Source: Desulfomicrobium sp. UBA5193
Lineage (GTDB): Bacteria; Desulfobacterota; Desulfovibrionia; Desulfovibrionales; Desulfomicrobiaceae
Length of the DNA: 64,000 bases
Reading direction: 5' to 3'
NCBI GenBank assembly: GCA_002412965.1
Contig: DHWB01000011.1
Location: 390,467-454,466 of the forward strand
Under the pieces are notes generated by a model. It was given only the letters and a program-made list of their open reading frames with translations, searched no databases and was not told the DNA's origin. The position numbers and the translations under genes are program-made. Of this stretch, positions 51,125 through 59,669 are shown piece after piece. Position 1 is the stretch's first letter. Every line of letters starts with the position of its first letter.

Positions 51125-52399
51125 TCAGGGCTTGGCTCCGGCCTGCAGCAGCAGGCGGACGCTCTCCTCGTCGGCCATTCCTGACGCGAGTTGGAGCGGG
51201 GTGCGTCCCCGCCTGTCGCGGCCTTCCGGGTCTGCGCCATGCCGCAGGAGCCACGCCAGGAGATCATGCTTGCCCGCCATGCCTCCGCTGTAGCTGACAT
51301 GAAACCCGGCTACCTCGGACAGGAGCGAGTCCCCTCCGGTGGTGGTCGCGTTCACGTCCGCGCCGATGCGCAGCAGCGCTTCGGCATCGTCCAGCCGGCC
51401 CCTCTGCAGCGCCTCCCGTAGCGGGAGATCGTGCCCATGAGCGGGCGCATTGAGCACGGCTCCATGTTTCAGCAGGAACCGCGCGATGTCCTGATTCGCC
51501 TGTCCGGCGGCCACTTCCAGCACGGAGCGACCTTGCAGGTCACGTCCGTTGGCGTCGGCCCCGGCCTGCAGCAGGGTCCGGGCCATGGGCGCATCGTTGC
51601 GGACGACGGCCTCCAGCAGCGGGGTCTGACGGTTCTGGTCCGGGGCATCCACATCGGGTTTGTGCGCCAGCAGGGCCGTAGCGTTGTCGATCCTTCCGGC
51701 CCGCACGGCCAGGATGAGCGGCGTGTTTCCCCAGGCGTCGCGGGCATCGGGCGACGCGCCCAGGCGCAGCAGTTCTTTGACCACTCCCGGCGAATTCTCC
51801 GCCGCCGCGGCGTGCAGGGGGGTCATCCCTGAGCCGTCAGCGGCGCGCGCATCGGCCCCCTGTTGCAGCATGGCCATGGCCAGTTCGTCCAGGCCCAGGG
51901 CGCAGGCGCGGAGCAGAAAGGGCTTGCCGTGCAGATCCCCGTAATTGCTGTCCGCCCCGCGTCGTACGAATTGCACCGCCACGGCGGCTTTGGCCGGGTC
52001 AGGCGCCTTGCCGGCGGCCTTTTGCATCTCGAACTCCTGCAGCGTGGCGTGCAGTTGCGCTTCAAGGGGGTTGGAGTGGCGCCGCCAGACGTTCTGCACC
52101 TCCCGGTCGAGTCCCGAACCGTGGATGAACAGCCAGGCATGGACCCCTGCAAAGACCAGAAAGTAGATGTAGATGAGGGGGGCGGCCAGCGACGGCCCTT
52201 GCTTCCAGGATGCATATAACGCCACGGGCCCAAGGATCAGATGCAGGACCAGCACTACCAGCCAGGGGATGATCAGCGCGAGGCCTCCCGGCCCCTCGAA
52301 AAAGGGTGCCTGGCTTATGAGCAGCAGGATCACGCTGCTGGCGAGGCAGAGCAGGGTCAGTCCGCCTGGACGGATGGGGCGCTTGGGGATCGGGCGCAT
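51125..52399 (-). CDS. Membrane protein with ankyrin repeats
   Basis: 424 residues. Three hydrophobic segments occur in residues 14-95 (LTLLCLASSVILLLIS, LALIIPWLVVLVLHLILG, LIYIYFLVFAGVHAWLF). From about residue 155 to the end there are seven to eight ankyrin repeats, for example GMTPLHAAAAENSPGVVKEL, NTPLILAVRAGRIDNATALL and RTPLQLASGMADEESVRLLL. It is likely a protein-interaction platform at the inner membrane. No operon partner is obvious. Confidence 0.85.
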   Translation of the reverse strand: MRPIPKRPIRPGGLTLLCLASSVILLLISQAPFFEGPGGLALIIPWLVVLVLHLILGPVALYASWKQGPSLAAPLIYIYFLVFAGVHAWLFIHGSGLDREVQNVWRRHSNPLEAQLHATLQEFEMQKAAGKAPDPAKAAVAVQFVRRGADSNYGDLHGKPFLLRACALGLDELAMAMLQQGADARAADGSGMTPLHAAAAENSPGVVKELLRLGASPDARDAWGNTPLILAVRAGRIDNATALLAHKPDVDAPDQNRQTPLLEAVVRNDAPMARTLLQAGADANGRDLQGRSVLEVAAGQANQDIARFLLKHGAVLNAPAHGHDLPLREALQRGRLDDAEALLRIGADVNATTTGGDSLLSEVAGFHVSYSGGMAGKHDLLAWLLRHGADPEGRDRRGRTPLQLASGMADEESVRLLLQAGAKP

Positions 52400-52622
52400 G
52401 CGTGGGTTTCCTAGTTGCAGGGTCGATGATCTCCTGAATTCAACACGCGCCGCTTTTCACGTCAAGGATATGGAACGTGCGGCGTTCGCCGCGTCACAAC
52501 TCCGGAAAGAACCCATTGGGCTACCGCCGTGCTCAGCCGCGCCCTGACGCGGCGCTTTATTCCGTCCAGCGCACAGATGCTTCATGCGCTGTTGGAGTGA
52601 GCGCGAGGCGTACAACTGAACA
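52400..52622. other. Intergenic region with a GC hairpin
   Basis: Upstream of the ankyrin gene. A hairpin GCCGCG (52536-52541) / CGCGGC (52548-52553) followed by GCTTTAT might act as a weak terminator for an earlier rightward transcript. No gene seen. Confidence 0.35.
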
Positions 52623-52838
52623 TTGACCCTGCATAAGGAAGAAAAAGAACGATTCTTGCTTGCAGTGATAGTTGATCTGGATCGTGGCAATATCTTCCTG
52701 CTTATGGACAAGGTCAAGAACATCATGGACAGCGATCTGCCTCCCGAGCAGAAGCAAAGCACTGCCGCACCCTATCTGCAGCAGATCCAGGAACTCCAGC
52801 AACAGTTGCAGGAGATGATGGCGGCAGGACATAAGTGA
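52623..52838 (+). CDS. Small hypothetical protein with C-terminal coiled coil
   Basis: 71 residues if started at TTG 52623; an internal ATG (52704, MDKVKNIMDSDLPPEQKQST) may be the real start. The C-terminus LQQIQELQQQLQEMMAAGHK is a short amphipathic coiled coil, like FlxA-like small proteins. No further assignment. It directly precedes an xdhC fragment. Confidence 0.4.
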   Translation: MTLHKEEKERFLLAVIVDLDRGNIFLLMDKVKNIMDSDLPPEQKQSTAAPYLQQIQELQQQLQEMMAAGHK

Positions 52839-52848
52839 GAGGTGATGC

Positions 52849-52973
52849 GTGGACATCTTCAGTCTGGAAGGGGACGACCTGCTTGTCTTCGCTGAACCTG
52901 TGATCAATCCGACCGTTCTGCACGTCGTCGGCGCGGGGCATGTGGCCCTGGCCACGGGCGCGGCCTTTACCGG
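52849..52973 (+). pseudogene. Fragment of an xdhC-like gene
   Basis: About 42 codons match the middle of the XdhC-like protein at 47461-48486: IFSLEGDDLLVFAEPVINPT and VLHVVGAGHVALATGAAF against FSLEGDDLRVFAEPVINASV and LHLVGAGHVALATAKVAAF. The DNA is also clearly similar. Both ends are missing, a few bases are lost near 52957, and the frame then runs into a decayed glycosyltransferase gene on the other strand. Confidence 0.75.
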
Positions 52974-53129
52974 ATCTCATATTCAACACCATATTTCCGC
53001 AGAATGCCAATTGGGACAGGCGTCGATGCCGAGGCGCGACGGATGCATCCTGACCCTGTGAGCGGTCCCTTGTCAGGGAGTGGGGTTCTGCACAGGGATT
53101 CCTTCGGTGATGCGTCAGACGCCGGTACT

Positions 53130-53868
53130 CCCGCCGTCCGCCGGTCCACGAGTGGGCGGACATGGCCGGCAGGATCATGAGCACGCCGGGGTTCTTGAGC
53201 CAGAACCCAAAGGCCAGGGCCGTCCCGGCCAGGATCGCGCCCGGTATCGGCCGCGGGTGGAAGGCGAAGGCCCACAGGCCCAGCAGCATGGATAGGGTCA
53301 TGCCGCTGTCCAGCAGCGCTTCGCGGCTCAGGTTGAGCCAGGGGGCGCTTGCGGCGAGCAGGAAGACCGCCAGACTTGTCCGCCCCATACCCCCTGGCCA
53401 GTCGGTAGACAACGACCATGCAAGCCAGTCCCATCAGGGCCGACGGCAAGCGCGCGGCGAATTCGCCGAGACCGAAGAGGAAAAAACCGGCTGCGGCCAT
53501 CCAGTAATAGAGGGGGGGCTTATTGAAGTCCGGCTGGCCGAATTTGTGGACGGTCTGGACCACCCTTGACGGAACATCTCGCGGGAGCGTTCAGCCGTCA
53601 GACCTTCGTCCCATGTAGCCAGGCTCCCTCCCCATATTCCCCACAGGCAGAACAGGCCGACGACGGCCCAGAAAAGAATGAATCCCCACAGAGGGCAACG
53701 CATCTGGCCGAAGGGAGTCTGGTACGTGGCGGATCGCGGCATGGGCTTCCCGGTTGCGGTGTCGTGAACGGCTGGCGTTTTGGGGAGATCGGGCAGTAAA
53801 AAGGGTTCCACCCTGCTCCGAGTCGCGGACATTCGGGCCTGTCGACCCATTTTTTCCAAGGCCGTCAA
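53130..53868 (-). pseudogene. Glycosyltransferase (PMT/ArnT family), frameshifted and truncated
   Basis: Three consecutive frames encode pieces of one protein: first LWGFILFWAVVGLFCLWGIW and GGSLATWDEG (53868 to about 53565), then FGQPDFNKPPLYYWMAAAGF and FAARLPSALMGLACMVVVYR (about 53560 to 53400), then LLAASAPWLNLSREALLDSG and LAFGFWLKNPGVLMILPAMS (about 53395 to 53150). Order and content match the N-terminal third of lipid-linked-sugar glycosyltransferases. At least two frameshifts and loss of the C-terminal half make it nonfunctional. Confidence 0.75.
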
Positions 53869-54171
53869 CGCATATTCACTGGAAGAAAAGGGGTCAAGTT
53901 TAGCTTTGGCTTATCTTGTTAATCTTTATCTTGAAAATAACCAGAAGGACATTGTGAAAGTAAAATTAATTTAAGCAAGATTAAATGCGTTATCCATCAC
54001 CTTGCTTTGTGTCACGGATCCATTTTTGTAACGAGCGTTGTTGTTCGAGCATTTGCGTTCAGCTTGCTTCTCGGACCGATGTCTCTTCCTGTGAACACGT
54101 GCAAGAAAAGGGGAACATGACATGCTCCCGTTCCCTCGGTTGTATCGACGGTCGTGGCCGAAGTTGCGGCT
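53869..54171. other. AT-rich intergenic stretch
   Basis: Compositionally unlike its neighbours, especially 53880-53990. A short open stretch (LALAYLVNLYLENNQKDIVK) ends at 53974 without a convincing start and may be the tail of a lost gene. No repeats or tRNA-like sequences seen. Confidence 0.35.
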
Positions 54172-54903
54172 TCAGTATCTTTTGAGCTCCTGCTTGCAAA
54201 GCACCCTGTGCACCCCGTCGCTGCCCGCCGGGTGGACGAGGAGCGTCGAGCGTCCGTTCATGCATATCGTCTTGAGCTGGTCGGAGATGGCGATGTGCGC
54301 GTCGTCCGGGACCGCCGACCCGTCCGGTGTGCGGATGGTCTCCACTGATTCGAAGGCCAGAAGCTTGTCCGCGCTCACGATTTCTCCGTCCCGGCCAAGG
54401 TGGAACCAGCCCCGGAAGCGGCCGTCATTGCCCCACAGCCGCAGTCCTATGCCCGCCAATGCCCCGATGATCCCGCCGCCCGTTCCTCCGTGTTCGGACA
54501 GGTGCACGCCGAGTGTGCGTGCCAGGGCGTAGGCCTCGTCCTTGGTCAGGACCTCCTTCTTGGCGCGCAGCCCAAAGGAGACAAGGGCTTCCCTGGTTCC
54601 GTTCGCCGGTTCATGCGCAATGCACAGACCCGGATCGGAACCTGGCGCGCTGTTTTTTTCCAGATAGGCGCTCAGAAAATTGGCGTACGTTTCACCCGGC
54701 ACATCCGTGTCTGCCGTAAAGACCATGGAGCTGTTGTGCGAGGTATAGGGAATGTCCGGGTGCACGAAGAGCTGATGCCTGGAAATCATGGAATACCGTC
54801 CCCACCCCATGGCCGTCATCTCGCGGCACGCGTCTTCCACCAGCCAGCCGGTGCCCTTGGATTCCAGATTGTCCGTGTCGTCCATGCAGATCATCAGCTT
54901 CAT
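54172..54903 (-). CDS. TiaS-like (TCKD domain) protein of the ECF transporter operon
   Basis: 243 residues starting MKLMICMDDTDNLESKGTGW, matching the DDTD kinase motif at the N-terminus of tRNA(Ile2) agmatinylcytidine synthetase TiaS. An HEHGGTGGGIIGALAGIGLR-like segment (SEHGGTGGGIIGALAG) follows near residue 140. The tRNA-binding domains of archaeal TiaS are absent, so it is not expected to modify tRNA; it may be an ATP-dependent kinase or ligase acting on the imported compound. Its ATG overlaps the S-component stop (ATGA), with AGGAG upstream. Confidence 0.65.
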   Translation of the reverse strand: MKLMICMDDTDNLESKGTGWLVEDACREMTAMGWGRYSMISRHQLFVHPDIPYTSHNSSMVFTADTDVPGETYANFLSAYLEKNSAPGSDPGLCIAHEPANGTREALVSFGLRAKKEVLTKDEAYALARTLGVHLSEHGGTGGGIIGALAGIGLRLWGNDGRFRGWFHLGRDGEIVSADKLLAFESVETIRTPDGSAVPDDAHIAISDQLKTICMNGRSTLLVHPAGSDGVHRVLCKQELKRY

Positions 54904-55463
54904 GATGCAACTCCTGAATTTGTTGAATTGGTGGGGAGAAGTCCGCGGGCTTCCAGCTTGGTCAGCAGGGTAGGCACGGGCAGGGCGCCCAGGGCGCCGA
55001 AGATCATGCCGCCGCCAGTCTTGATGGCGGTGTTCATGAACAGCACCTGCAGGTCCATGCCGACCATCCAATCCGAAAACAGCGAAACCGGGATTCGGGC
55101 ACCGGCCGCAAGGAATCCGACGCAGGCGAAGGCCAGGAGGCTTTTGCGGCTGTGTTGCAGGAATGGGACGCAGAAGTCCACAACCAGGGCGGGCAGCATA
55201 TAGCTGACGAGCCCCAGAGGCCCCAGTTTGCCGCTGCCCGTGAACATGCCCAAGAGGCCGGCCATGATCGCCGCCATGGTCGCGCTCCATGGCTTGCGGA
55301 CACACAGGGCCGCAAGCATCAGGAACAGGATGAGGAAGAACATGGAATGGCCCGGAACCTTGAGATGCAGGCGCAAGAGAAGTTTGGTGGAAAGGATCAG
55401 CAGTGAGCAAAAGCCCAGGAAGAGTGATTCCTGAAGGGTGAAGCCGAACATGTGGTTACGCAC
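54900..55463 (-). CDS. ECF transporter substrate-binding (S) component-like membrane protein
   Basis: 187 residues (183 from the second ATG, MFGFTLQESLF) with five to six hydrophobic segments, e.g. MFFLILFLMLAALCVRKPWS and LGLVSYMLPALVVDFCVPFL. Size, topology and position before EcfT and EcfA mark it as the S component of an energy-coupling-factor importer. The substrate is not recognisable from sequence. It is overlapped by the TiaS-like gene and overlaps ecfT by eight bases. Confidence 0.72.
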   Translation of the reverse strand: MRNHMFGFTLQESLFLGFCSLLILSTKLLLRLHLKVPGHSMFFLILFLMLAALCVRKPWSATMAAIMAGLLGMFTGSGKLGPLGLVSYMLPALVVDFCVPFLQHSRKSLLAFACVGFLAAGARIPVSLFSDWMVGMDLQVLFMNTAIKTGGGMIFGALGALPVPTLLTKLEARGLLPTNSTNSGVAS

Positions 55464-56136
55464 GGGGCTCTCCGGTTGTGTTTTTCGGGTTGTGACCGGG
55501 CCAGACGGTGCGCTCGGGATGCAGCCCGTACCAACGGCAGTGGGCGGCCAGGGCTATGTCCCGCGCCAGGGCCAGGCTGGATGCGATGGCCGGCAGACAG
55601 ATGACGCGCACCAGCGTGGCCCAGTTGACGGGGTTCAGAAGTTCGCGCGGCAGGATACGGGCCCCGCGCAGCACTTGGCTTTCATAGGTTTGTACCGTCA
55701 CTCCCCACAGGGTGGGGAAGAAGAAGACGCAGGTCGAGAGCACGAAGCCCATGCGTGCCGGCAGCACGCGCACCAGCAGACGGGCCATGTCGCCGTGGTG
55801 TGTCGTTCTCATCAGCAGCACGCCGGGCAGGACAAGGAGGACCAGTCTGGACGCGACTCGCAGCCCTTCCGGCAGGCTCTGCGGCCCGTAACGAAGCAAA
55901 TAGAGAGCCAGGACCAGCGCGACCTGCCAGATGAAGACCAGGACAAATCGTTTCCAGGGGTGCCGATGCGCTCCGACAGCCGTTGCCAAGACTGCCGTGC
56001 CCAGGGTCAGGGCGGTCAGGCTCCAGGGGCCGTGCCATAGCATGGCGGCCAGGGAGAGGCCGAAGGCTGCAGAAATGCGGGCCAAGAGATGGGTCTGACT
56101 GACCCGTGAAGTGTGTCGGGATGCGCCACTCAGCAT
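55456..56136 (-). CDS. ecfT: ECF transporter transmembrane component EcfT
   Basis: 226 residues from ATG 56136 (MLSGASRHTSR), which overlaps the EcfA stop; an ATG at 56154 is possible. Several membrane segments (FVLVFIWQVALVLALYLL, LVLLVLPGVLLMRTTHHGD) precede the coupling-helix region: RVLPARMGFVLSTCVFFFPT and SQVLRGARILPR, whose small-x-Arg pattern (LRGAR) contacts the ATPases. Works with the fused EcfA protein and the S component. Confidence 0.8.
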   Translation of the reverse strand: MLSGASRHTSRVSQTHLLARISAAFGLSLAAMLWHGPWSLTALTLGTAVLATAVGAHRHPWKRFVLVFIWQVALVLALYLLRYGPQSLPEGLRVASRLVLLVLPGVLLMRTTHHGDMARLLVRVLPARMGFVLSTCVFFFPTLWGVTVQTYESQVLRGARILPRELLNPVNWATLVRVICLPAIASSLALARDIALAAHCRWYGLHPERTVWPGHNPKNTTGEPRA

Positions 56137-57467
56137 GTGCTCAACCCCGTGCACTCAAGCAGATGAATGCTGTGCGCCCCATGCGTGGCAGGTCTTCGGT
56201 GCAGGGTGCAGACGACGGAGGTTCCGGCTTGGCTGAGCGTGTGCAGGATGCCCCAGATCCGGGCCGTGCCGGAGGGGTCGAGACCCACGAAGGGGTCGTC
56301 GAGCAGGAGCAGTTCTGGCTCCACGGCCAGGACCGACGCCAGCGCCACGAGATGCTGCTCCCCGTGGCTCAGCAGGAACGGCGGACGATGCGCCAGGGAA
56401 GTCAGACCGAGACCGTCCAGGATGCCTTCGGCCATTTTGACGCGGTGCGCCTTGGGCAGCTTCCGGTAGCCCAGTGGAAAGGACACTTCCTCCAGGACCG
56501 TGTCGGCCGTCAGTTGCCGGGCTGGGTTCTGGACCAGCAGGCCGATTCGCCCTCTCAGTTTCGCCGGAGCGGGATGCTGGCCCAGGACTTCGACAGACCC
56601 CGATGACAACGCCTGAAAGCCCGTCAGGCAGCGCAGGAGCGAGGTCTTGCCCACGCCGTTGCCGCCGTGGATGATGGCGATTTCGCCTTTCTGCAGCGTG
56701 AAATTCAGATTGTCCCAGATGATCCTGTCGCCCAGTTCCAGGCAGGCGGCCGAAAGGCTCGCCGTGACTGATGTTTTGGCGAGAGGGCGGGGTCTTGGCA
56801 GGGGAATCGGAGCCGGGTTGGCGGTGTTTCGCAGCGTGCCGTCGGCGATGCCGAGGATGCGCTGGATGGCCTTGAGTGGGGCTGGGTCGTGCTCGCACAG
56901 CACCACGCTTCCTCCGACGGCCAGAAAATGTTCGAGAATGGCATTGAGGGCCGCGATGCCTGACTGATCGAGCTGGGCACAGGGCTCGTCAAAGAGGACT
57001 ATGGCAGGCTCCATTACCAGCATTGCCGCCAGGAGGAGTTTGTACTTCTGACCGACGGATAACGTGCCTACGGGACGATCCAGAGGCAGTTCGGCAGCGT
57101 CGATCCCGACGCGGGACATGGCCCGCAGCATGCGGCCGGTCATCTCGCTCGGCGGCACGCGCAGGTTCTCCAGTCCGAAGGCCAGTTCGGAACCGACGTC
57201 AGGGCAGAGGAGCTGCGTGTCCGGGTTTTGCAGGATGAGGCCGATGCGTCCGGGAAGGGCTTCTGACAGGGGTTGCCCATCCAGGAGGGCGAGGCCGACC
57301 GGACCGGGGTCGTGCAGCCCGGCCATGGTTCGCAGCAGGGTGGATTTGCCGCTGCCGGTGGGGCCGGTGATGCAGACACATTCTCCGGGGCCGATGTCGA
57401 GGTCGACCCCGGAGTACAGCGGGCCGGCGAAACCGGCCGCGCTGACATTTTTCAGAGTGAGGCTCAT
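56130..57467 (-). CDS. ecfA: ECF transporter ATPase, two ATPase domains fused (EcfA1-EcfA2)
   Basis: 445 residues with two complete ABC modules. First: Walker A GPTGSGKS (residue 35), LQNPDTQLLCPDVGSELAFG, signature LSVGQ, Walker B IVLFDEPCAQLD. Second: Walker A GGNGVGKTS (about 268), VQNPARQLTADTVLEEVSFP, LSHGEQ, Walker B LLLLDDPFVGLD. The Q-loop QNPxxQ motifs are typical of ECF ATPases. The fusion replaces the usual EcfA/EcfA' pair. Its ATG overlaps the TonB receptor stop by one base. Confidence 0.9.
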   Translation of the reverse strand: MSLTLKNVSAAGFAGPLYSGVDLDIGPGECVCITGPTGSGKSTLLRTMAGLHDPGPVGLALLDGQPLSEALPGRIGLILQNPDTQLLCPDVGSELAFGLENLRVPPSEMTGRMLRAMSRVGIDAAELPLDRPVGTLSVGQKYKLLLAAMLVMEPAIVLFDEPCAQLDQSGIAALNAILEHFLAVGGSVVLCEHDPAPLKAIQRILGIADGTLRNTANPAPIPLPRPRPLAKTSVTASLSAACLELGDRIIWDNLNFTLQKGEIAIIHGGNGVGKTSLLRCLTGFQALSSGSVEVLGQHPAPAKLRGRIGLLVQNPARQLTADTVLEEVSFPLGYRKLPKAHRVKMAEGILDGLGLTSLAHRPPFLLSHGEQHLVALASVLAVEPELLLLDDPFVGLDPSGTARIWGILHTLSQAGTSVVCTLHRRPATHGAHSIHLLECTGLSTC

Positions 57468-59422
57468 CAGAAGAAGTAATCGAAACCGCAGTACAGGGTC
57501 CGTCCGGGACGGGGGAAGCCGTAGCTTTCCTCATAGTCCTCGTCGAAGAGGTTGTTCACGCCTGCGTAAAGGTCCAGGGTCTTTTCCAGAAAAGACTGAC
57601 TCAATTTGAGATCGACCACGGTGAAGTCGTCCATGCGCTTCTTCATGGTCGCATCATCGTTGTAGGTGTACTGGTTGGCCACATACCTGACCCCTGCGTA
57701 CAGGGCCGTTCCGAAGGGGCAGGTGTACTGCGCCTCCACGGTCACGGTGTCGCGGGGTCTGTACTGCAGTTCGTCGCGCTCGGAATCGTCGGACTTGTCC
57801 TCGGTGTGCAGGTAACCATAGCTGGTCCTGGCCCAGAAGGAGTCGAAGAACCTGTTCTCCAGGCCCACTTCGAAGCCTTGGAGAAGATAATCCTCATAGT
57901 TTTCATAGATCTCGGTGACGTTGTCCTTCTCGATGAGGTCCTCGGCGTATGTCTTGAAGACGGCGCCGGTGAAAACGGTTTTGAAGGGCAGCTCCTGGTC
58001 CAGCCCGATCTCGAAATGGCGGGCGATTTCAGGATCCAGCTCCTCGTTGCCCGAGGTGGCGTCAAAGAGGTTGCGGATGGAGGCGAAACGCACCTTGCGG
58101 GCATGATTGGCCGAGATGGTCGTGCCATCGAAGGGGCGGTAGCTCGCGCCGAGGAGGTAGGTCCAGTCTGTGGCGGTTTCCGATTCTGGACCAGTCTGGG
58201 CCACGTAGCCGCTGCCAGCCACCAGGGTTACCTGGTCGATGGGTGTGATGGTGTACTCCAGGGCGGCGGAGTATTCCTGCAGGTTCTTGTCCGTATCGAT
58301 GAGTGTCTCACCCTTCTTCTTTTTGGTGAACCCGGTTTCTTCCCAGCCTTGGTTTTCTCCGTTCAGGGCTGTAGTCAGAACGCCGTATGCATCGAAATCG
58401 TAACTGGCGCGCATGTGCGCACCGGCTATGGTGCTCGTGGAGTCGCTCTTGGACGAGCCGCTGGCGTCCATGGAACTGTAAGAATCATCGTCATAGGATT
58501 TGGTCAGTTCATTGCGCTGGTTTGCGTACACCGCCGTGTCGAGTGACAGGGGAAAATCAAACTCGTGGCGCAGGTTGAACTGGGAGGCCAACTCGCTGTA
58601 GTCCTCAAGGCGTTCGAATTTGGCCGTCTTCCCAAAGGGATCATTGTTGTCGGTGATGACGGACGGCGGTTTGCCGTAGCTGCCGCCGCTGTAGGAGAAG
58701 ACTGCGCCAAGTTTGGTGCTGTCACTGATGTTGTAGCCGCCGTTGAAGAAGACGCTGTCGCGGTCCCGGTCGCTGTTTTCACGCGTGTCGGAGTCCTGCA
58801 CTTCGTTCTGGTCGAAGTCGCCGGAAACCGGATATGCTCCGGAATTGAGACTGCTCACGCTACCGAAGAAAAACCCCTTTTCGTTCCCGCCGGACAGGGC
58901 AGCCTTGCCCAGATAGGAATCGATCTCCCCGGCCCGCGCGCCCACGGAACCGCGCATGCCCTGGTCGCCGCCCTTGGTGATGATGTTGATGACGGCCGCC
59001 GTGCCGCCTGCGCCGTAGAGGACGGAACTGGCGCCCTTGGTCAGGACGATGCGGGCGATGTTCTCGGCCGGGATGGAGGCCGGGTCGAACTGTCCGTCAT
59101 AGGTGGACTGGAAAGGAACTCCGTTGATGAGCAACTTGATGTGGCGTGTGCGGAAACCGCGGATGTCGATGCGTGGGGTGCCGTCGGCGGCGGTACGGAT
59201 GTACACGCCGGGCAACATCTCGATGGCCTCGTTCAAGGTGGTTGCGCCGCGGGTCTCGATGTCCTCGGTCGTGACTTCGGCGACATTGGTTACGTCAACA
59301 ACGCCGGCCTTTTCGGAGGTGACGACAATTTCGCCCAGGGCATATTCCGGGTCTGCGGCAAAGGTTTGTTGAGCTCCGGCTAGAGCGAGGAGCAGCGGGA
59401 TGGCCAACAGGAGTCGTGTCAT
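57467..59422 (-). CDS. TonB-dependent receptor coupled to the ECF transporter
   Basis: About 651 residues from ATG 59422 (MTRLLLAIPLLLALAGAQQT), signal peptide cleaved near TFAA, then TonB-box-like LGEIVVTSEKAGV, plug (LPGVYIRTAADGTPRIDIRG, LTKGASSVLYGAGGTAAVIN) and a barrel ending in TLYCGFDYFF. It is the first gene of a five-gene unit with EcfA, EcfT, S component and TiaS-like protein, an uncommon pairing of an outer-membrane receptor with an ECF importer. An operator copy lies about 105 bases upstream (59528-59545). Substrate unknown. Confidence 0.9.
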   Translation of the reverse strand: MTRLLLAIPLLLALAGAQQTFAADPEYALGEIVVTSEKAGVVDVTNVAEVTTEDIETRGATTLNEAIEMLPGVYIRTAADGTPRIDIRGFRTRHIKLLINGVPFQSTYDGQFDPASIPAENIARIVLTKGASSVLYGAGGTAAVINIITKGGDQGMRGSVGARAGEIDSYLGKAALSGGNEKGFFFGSVSSLNSGAYPVSGDFDQNEVQDSDTRENSDRDRDSVFFNGGYNISDSTKLGAVFSYSGGSYGKPPSVITDNNDPFGKTAKFERLEDYSELASQFNLRHEFDFPLSLDTAVYANQRNELTKSYDDDSYSSMDASGSSKSDSTSTIAGAHMRASYDFDAYGVLTTALNGENQGWEETGFTKKKKGETLIDTDKNLQEYSAALEYTITPIDQVTLVAGSGYVAQTGPESETATDWTYLLGASYRPFDGTTISANHARKVRFASIRNLFDATSGNEELDPEIARHFEIGLDQELPFKTVFTGAVFKTYAEDLIEKDNVTEIYENYEDYLLQGFEVGLENRFFDSFWARTSYGYLHTEDKSDDSERDELQYRPRDTVTVEAQYTCPFGTALYAGVRYVANQYTYNDDATMKKRMDDFTVVDLKLSQSFLEKTLDLYAGVNNLFDEDYEESYGFPRPGRTLYCGFDYFF

Positions 59423-59527
59423 GGAAATCCTCGGTAGTGAAAGGTTGGTGTTCGGATCCGGCGACATGGAAGAAGAATTATGTCTCGCCTGATATGTTTT
59501 GTGAAAATTTTAGTCAATAATGTCAGA

Positions 59528-59545
59528 TATGTCTTTTAAGGCATA
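59528..59545. promoter_or_regulatory. TATGYC-N6-GRCATA operator, copy 5 (TonB receptor/ECF operon)
   Basis: TATGTC-TTTTAA-GGCATA, almost identical to copy 3 at 36823-36840 including the TTTTA spacer. It lies in the 247-base divergent region between the leftward TonB receptor (start 59422) and the rightward ABC exporter (start 59670). Its presence ties this transport system to the molybdenum-enzyme locus more than 20 kb away. Confidence 0.65.
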
Positions 59546-59669
59546 ATCAAAATGCGTTGGTCGGTATGGCAGAATGGAGTAGATGGCATGCACATTGGAT
59601 ATGAAGCTCTGTTGCGTCGACCTGCGGCGGGAGCTTTTCACCCAGTGCAACATGACAAGGGGATACTGC

